DNA from: an uncultured bacterium
GTDB taxonomy: Bacteria > Cyanobacteriota > Vampirovibrionia > Gastranaerophilales > Gastranaerophilaceae
DNA length: 9,422 nt
Assembly (NCBI GenBank): GCA_900555175.1
Contig: USJT01000025.1
Span: 1 to 9,422 of the forward strand
Direction: 5' to 3'
Shown here: one piece after another, positions 7,575 to 9,422 of the stretch
Numbering within the stretch: position 1 is the stretch's first letter
Layout of the letters: each line of letters begins with the position of its first letter
Made by a program: the position numbers and the translations under genes
The notes under the pieces: generated by a model
The model's database searches: none
Told to the model about the DNA's origin: nothing
The model's input: the letters and a program-made list of their open reading frames with translations, nothing else

Positions 7575-8638
7575 TAAGAGATTTGATTAAGCAATTATGG
7601 AAGGATAAATTCGCAAGAATTGCGCTGATTGTACTTGGAATAATATATTTTTCATTATTATTTGCAGATTTTATCGCACCTTATACAAAAGATTTTTCCG
7701 ATAGGTCTATGGCTTATGTTCCGCCATCAAAGATTTTTACTATTGATGAACACGGTAAATTTTCAAGACCATACACTTATAATTATAAAAGAGAATTTGA
7801 TCCGTATAATTTAAAAATTGTTTATACGCTGGATAGAAGTCAAAAGCATTATGTTAAATTTTTCGCAAAAGGTCAGCCGTATAAATTTTTAGGCTTAATC
7901 CCTATGAAACGCCATCTTGTAACAACAGATGATAACGGAAGATTATTCTTATTAGGAACTGATATTAATGGGCGTGATGTCTTTTCAAGAATTTTATTCG
8001 GTGGAAGAATATCAATGACTATTGGATTTTTAGCACTGTTTGTATTGTTCCCGATTGGACTTTTATATGGCGGAATTGCAGGATATTTCGGCGGGAAAGT
8101 CGATATGATTATGATGAGATTTGCAGAAGCTGTTATGTCTATTCCAAGTTTTTATCTGTTAATCATATTGGCTTCCATTTTGCCATCAGGAATGACAAGC
8201 ATTCAAAGGTTTATGCTTATTGTCGTAATCCTTGCTCTTATTGGTTGGGCAGGATTTGCAAGAGTTGTCAGAGGAATGGTTTTGTCTATAAAAAATCAGG
8301 AATATGTGCAGGCTGCTAAATCTATTGGTGCTTCAAATTTTAGAATTATCGTGAAACATATTTTGCCACAGACTACAAGTTATGTAATCGTCGCAATAAC
8401 TTTATCAGTACCTTCTTATATTTTGTCTGAATCAGGTTTGAGCTTTTTAGGGCTTGGTATTCAACAACCTGATGCAAGCTGGGGTAATATGTTGAAAGAG
8501 GCTCAAGAATATACAAATATAATCTATCGTCCTTGGCTTTTGACTCCCGGTTTTTTAATTTTTATTGCGGTATTGGCTTTTAACCTTATAGGTGATACAA
8601 TAAGAGATGTGCTTGACCCAAAAAGCAAAATAAGATAA
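7571..8638 (+). CDS. DppC/OppC-type ABC transporter permease with enlarged periplasmic loop
   Basis: This is the second permease subunit of the peptide-type transporter. Its 355 residues exceed the usual ~300 of DppC. The extra length is in the segment between the first membrane helix (about 17-35) and the conserved GTDINGRDVFSRILFGGRIS (129-148): roughly 95 residues, rich in aromatic and charged amino acids, predicted to face the periplasm. The rest is standard, with five further helices, the EAA loop at about 243-266 (EYVQAAKSIGASNFRIIVKH), and the C-terminal LSFLGLGIQQPDASWGNML and GDTIRDVLDPK. The start overlaps the preceding stop (ATGA), which implies coupled translation. The ATP-binding subunits (DppD/DppF type) are missing from this cluster and must be encoded elsewhere if the transporter works. 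A loop of this kind is seen in some OppC relatives, so it is a variant rather than a fusion to a new domain. Confidence 0.93.
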   Translation: MIRDLIKQLWKDKFARIALIVLGIIYFSLLFADFIAPYTKDFSDRSMAYVPPSKIFTIDEHGKFSRPYTYNYKREFDPYNLKIVYTLDRSQKHYVKFFAKGQPYKFLGLIPMKRHLVTTDDNGRLFLLGTDINGRDVFSRILFGGRISMTIGFLALFVLFPIGLLYGGIAGYFGGKVDMIMMRFAEAVMSIPSFYLLIILASILPSGMTSIQRFMLIVVILALIGWAGFARVVRGMVLSIKNQEYVQAAKSIGASNFRIIVKHILPQTTSYVIVAITLSVPSYILSESGLSFLGLGIQQPDASWGNMLKEAQEYTNIIYRPWLLTPGFLIFIAVLAFNLIGDTIRDVLDPKSKIR

Positions 8639-8659
8639 ACAACATTTGGAGAAAATTTA

Positions 8660-9379
8660 ATGGATTTAGCAAATATTGGCATCGGTTTTGATTTGACTTT
8701 AGTTATAAGAGTTTTATCAGCATTGCTTTTAGGATTTGCAATCGGCCTTGAACGTGAAATGACAAATAAGTATGCAGGTCTGAGAACTAATATTTTAGTT
8801 TGTATTGGTGCTTGTATATTTACAATAATTTCTATATACGGCTTCCCTGAAGTTTCTGTTACGGGAAATGAACTTGGAACCCGTGATACGGCACGTGTCG
8901 CAGCTCAAGTTGTAACTGGTATCGGTTTTATTGGCGCAGGAACAGTGTTTCGCCATGGCGCAACTGTTTTTGGACTTACAACTGCAGCTACTTTGTGGGT
9001 TTCAGCAGCTATTGGTATGGCATGTGGTGCAGGTATGTATACTTTGGCCATAATATCAACAGTATTTTCAATAATTGTACTGGTATCTATCAGACTTTTT
9101 GAAAAGAATTTTCTTATTTCAAGCACAAAAAATACAAGACGTCTGAAAATGAATATTTCTTGTCTAAATGATAAATCAAATGAAATTTATGATTATATAA
9201 TTGAAAATAGTAAATATTTGGTTGAAATTTCAAGAAAATTGAGCAAACAAGATGAAAATATAACCAAAATAGTTGTAATTTTTGATTTTGTTGGTCGTCA
9301 TCCAATTCAGGATTTGTATAAGACTTATCAAAATATTGATGGAATTGAATCAATATCAATCCAAGAATTCAACGAATAG
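8660..9379 (+). CDS. MgtC/SapB-family membrane protein
   Basis: A 239-residue inner-membrane protein of the MgtC/SapB family. Conserved blocks are visible: RVLSALLLGFAIGLERE (17-33), AGLRTNILVCIGA (39-51), RDTARVAAQVVTGIGFIGAG (75-94) with the family's conserved Asp (D76), and GLTTAATLWVSAAIG (105-119), followed by a fifth hydrophobic helix to about residue 147. The C-terminal 90 residues are soluble and may form the small ACT-like domain of longer MgtC proteins. MgtC itself is linked to survival in low Mg2+ and in macrophages and affects the F-type ATPase and phosphate balance; most homologues are uncharacterised, so no precise role is claimed. A GGAG ribosome binding site sits 8 nt before the ATG. 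The gene starts 21 nt after the permease stop with no terminator between, so it probably belongs to the same transcript. Confidence 0.88.
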   Translation: MDLANIGIGFDLTLVIRVLSALLLGFAIGLEREMTNKYAGLRTNILVCIGACIFTIISIYGFPEVSVTGNELGTRDTARVAAQVVTGIGFIGAGTVFRHGATVFGLTTAATLWVSAAIGMACGAGMYTLAIISTVFSIIVLVSIRLFEKNFLISSTKNTRRLKMNISCLNDKSNEIYDYIIENSKYLVEISRKLSKQDENITKIVVIFDFVGRHPIQDLYKTYQNIDGIESISIQEFNE

Positions 9380-9422
9380 GGAGCGTGCCGCTCCACCCGC
9401 CACATTAGGCTTTGGTTAGAAT
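9380..9422. other. GC-rich tail with a short hairpin, cut by the window edge
   Basis: The last bases after the MgtC-like stop are far richer in G and C than the rest of the window. They begin with a 6-bp hairpin, GGAGCG (9380-9385) with CGCTCC (9389-9394) around a TGC loop, and continue CCCGCCACATTAGGC. There is no T-tract, so it is not a normal intrinsic terminator. It could be the start of a dispersed repeat or a structured RNA, but too little is visible. Confidence 0.4.

Noticed and set aside
9380..9422. tRNA or other known RNA at the right edge
   Set aside because: Only a 6-bp hairpin is visible; there is no cloverleaf, anticodon arm or T-loop motif in the remaining bases.

Overview
The window is visibly AT-rich, densely coding and comes from a Gram-negative-type (diderm) bacterium. 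A Spy/CpxP-like periplasmic protein and an export-dependent solute-binding protein argue for a periplasm. The best lineage clue is a prepilin N-terminus of the FTLAEVLITLGIIGVVAA type joined to a C-terminal part with the pattern DVNG...PN..G.D.F. This combination is common in non-photosynthetic relatives of Cyanobacteria (Gastranaerophilales/Melainabacteria). That assignment is an inference from family knowledge, not something proved here.

Layout from left to right: (1) The 3' part of a secreted Spy/CpxP-like protein, truncated at the window edge, ends in an intrinsic terminator. (2) cysK (cysteine synthase) follows and faces groEL; the two convergent genes share one compact bidirectional terminator. 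(3) The groES-groEL chaperonin operon lies on the minus strand. It has no CIRCE operator. Instead, two copies of a small double-hairpin repeat sit in the same orientation, one just upstream of each cistron's ribosome binding site. (4) A type IV pilin-like gene on the plus strand has a good promoter, a good ribosome binding site and an ATG, but is put out of frame by a run of ten G. Adding one G (or losing two) restores a single 266-residue prepilin. This is the most interesting feature of the window: a candidate phase-variable (contingency) locus, or else a recent frameshift or homopolymer sequencing error. (5) A tightly packed plus-strand cluster encodes a family 5 solute-binding protein and two DppB/DppC-type permease subunits, followed 21 nt later by an MgtC/SapB-family membrane protein. 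The ATPase subunits of the transporter are not in the window. (6) The last ~43 nt after the MgtC-like gene are unusually GC-rich, contain a short GC hairpin and are cut by the window edge.

Functionally the window is a mix of housekeeping (sulfur assimilation, chaperonin), envelope stress, peptide uptake and surface appendage genes. There is no mobile element gene, CRISPR array, rRNA or tRNA. The possible new biology lies in the poly-G switch in the pilin gene and in the paired hairpins flanking groES.
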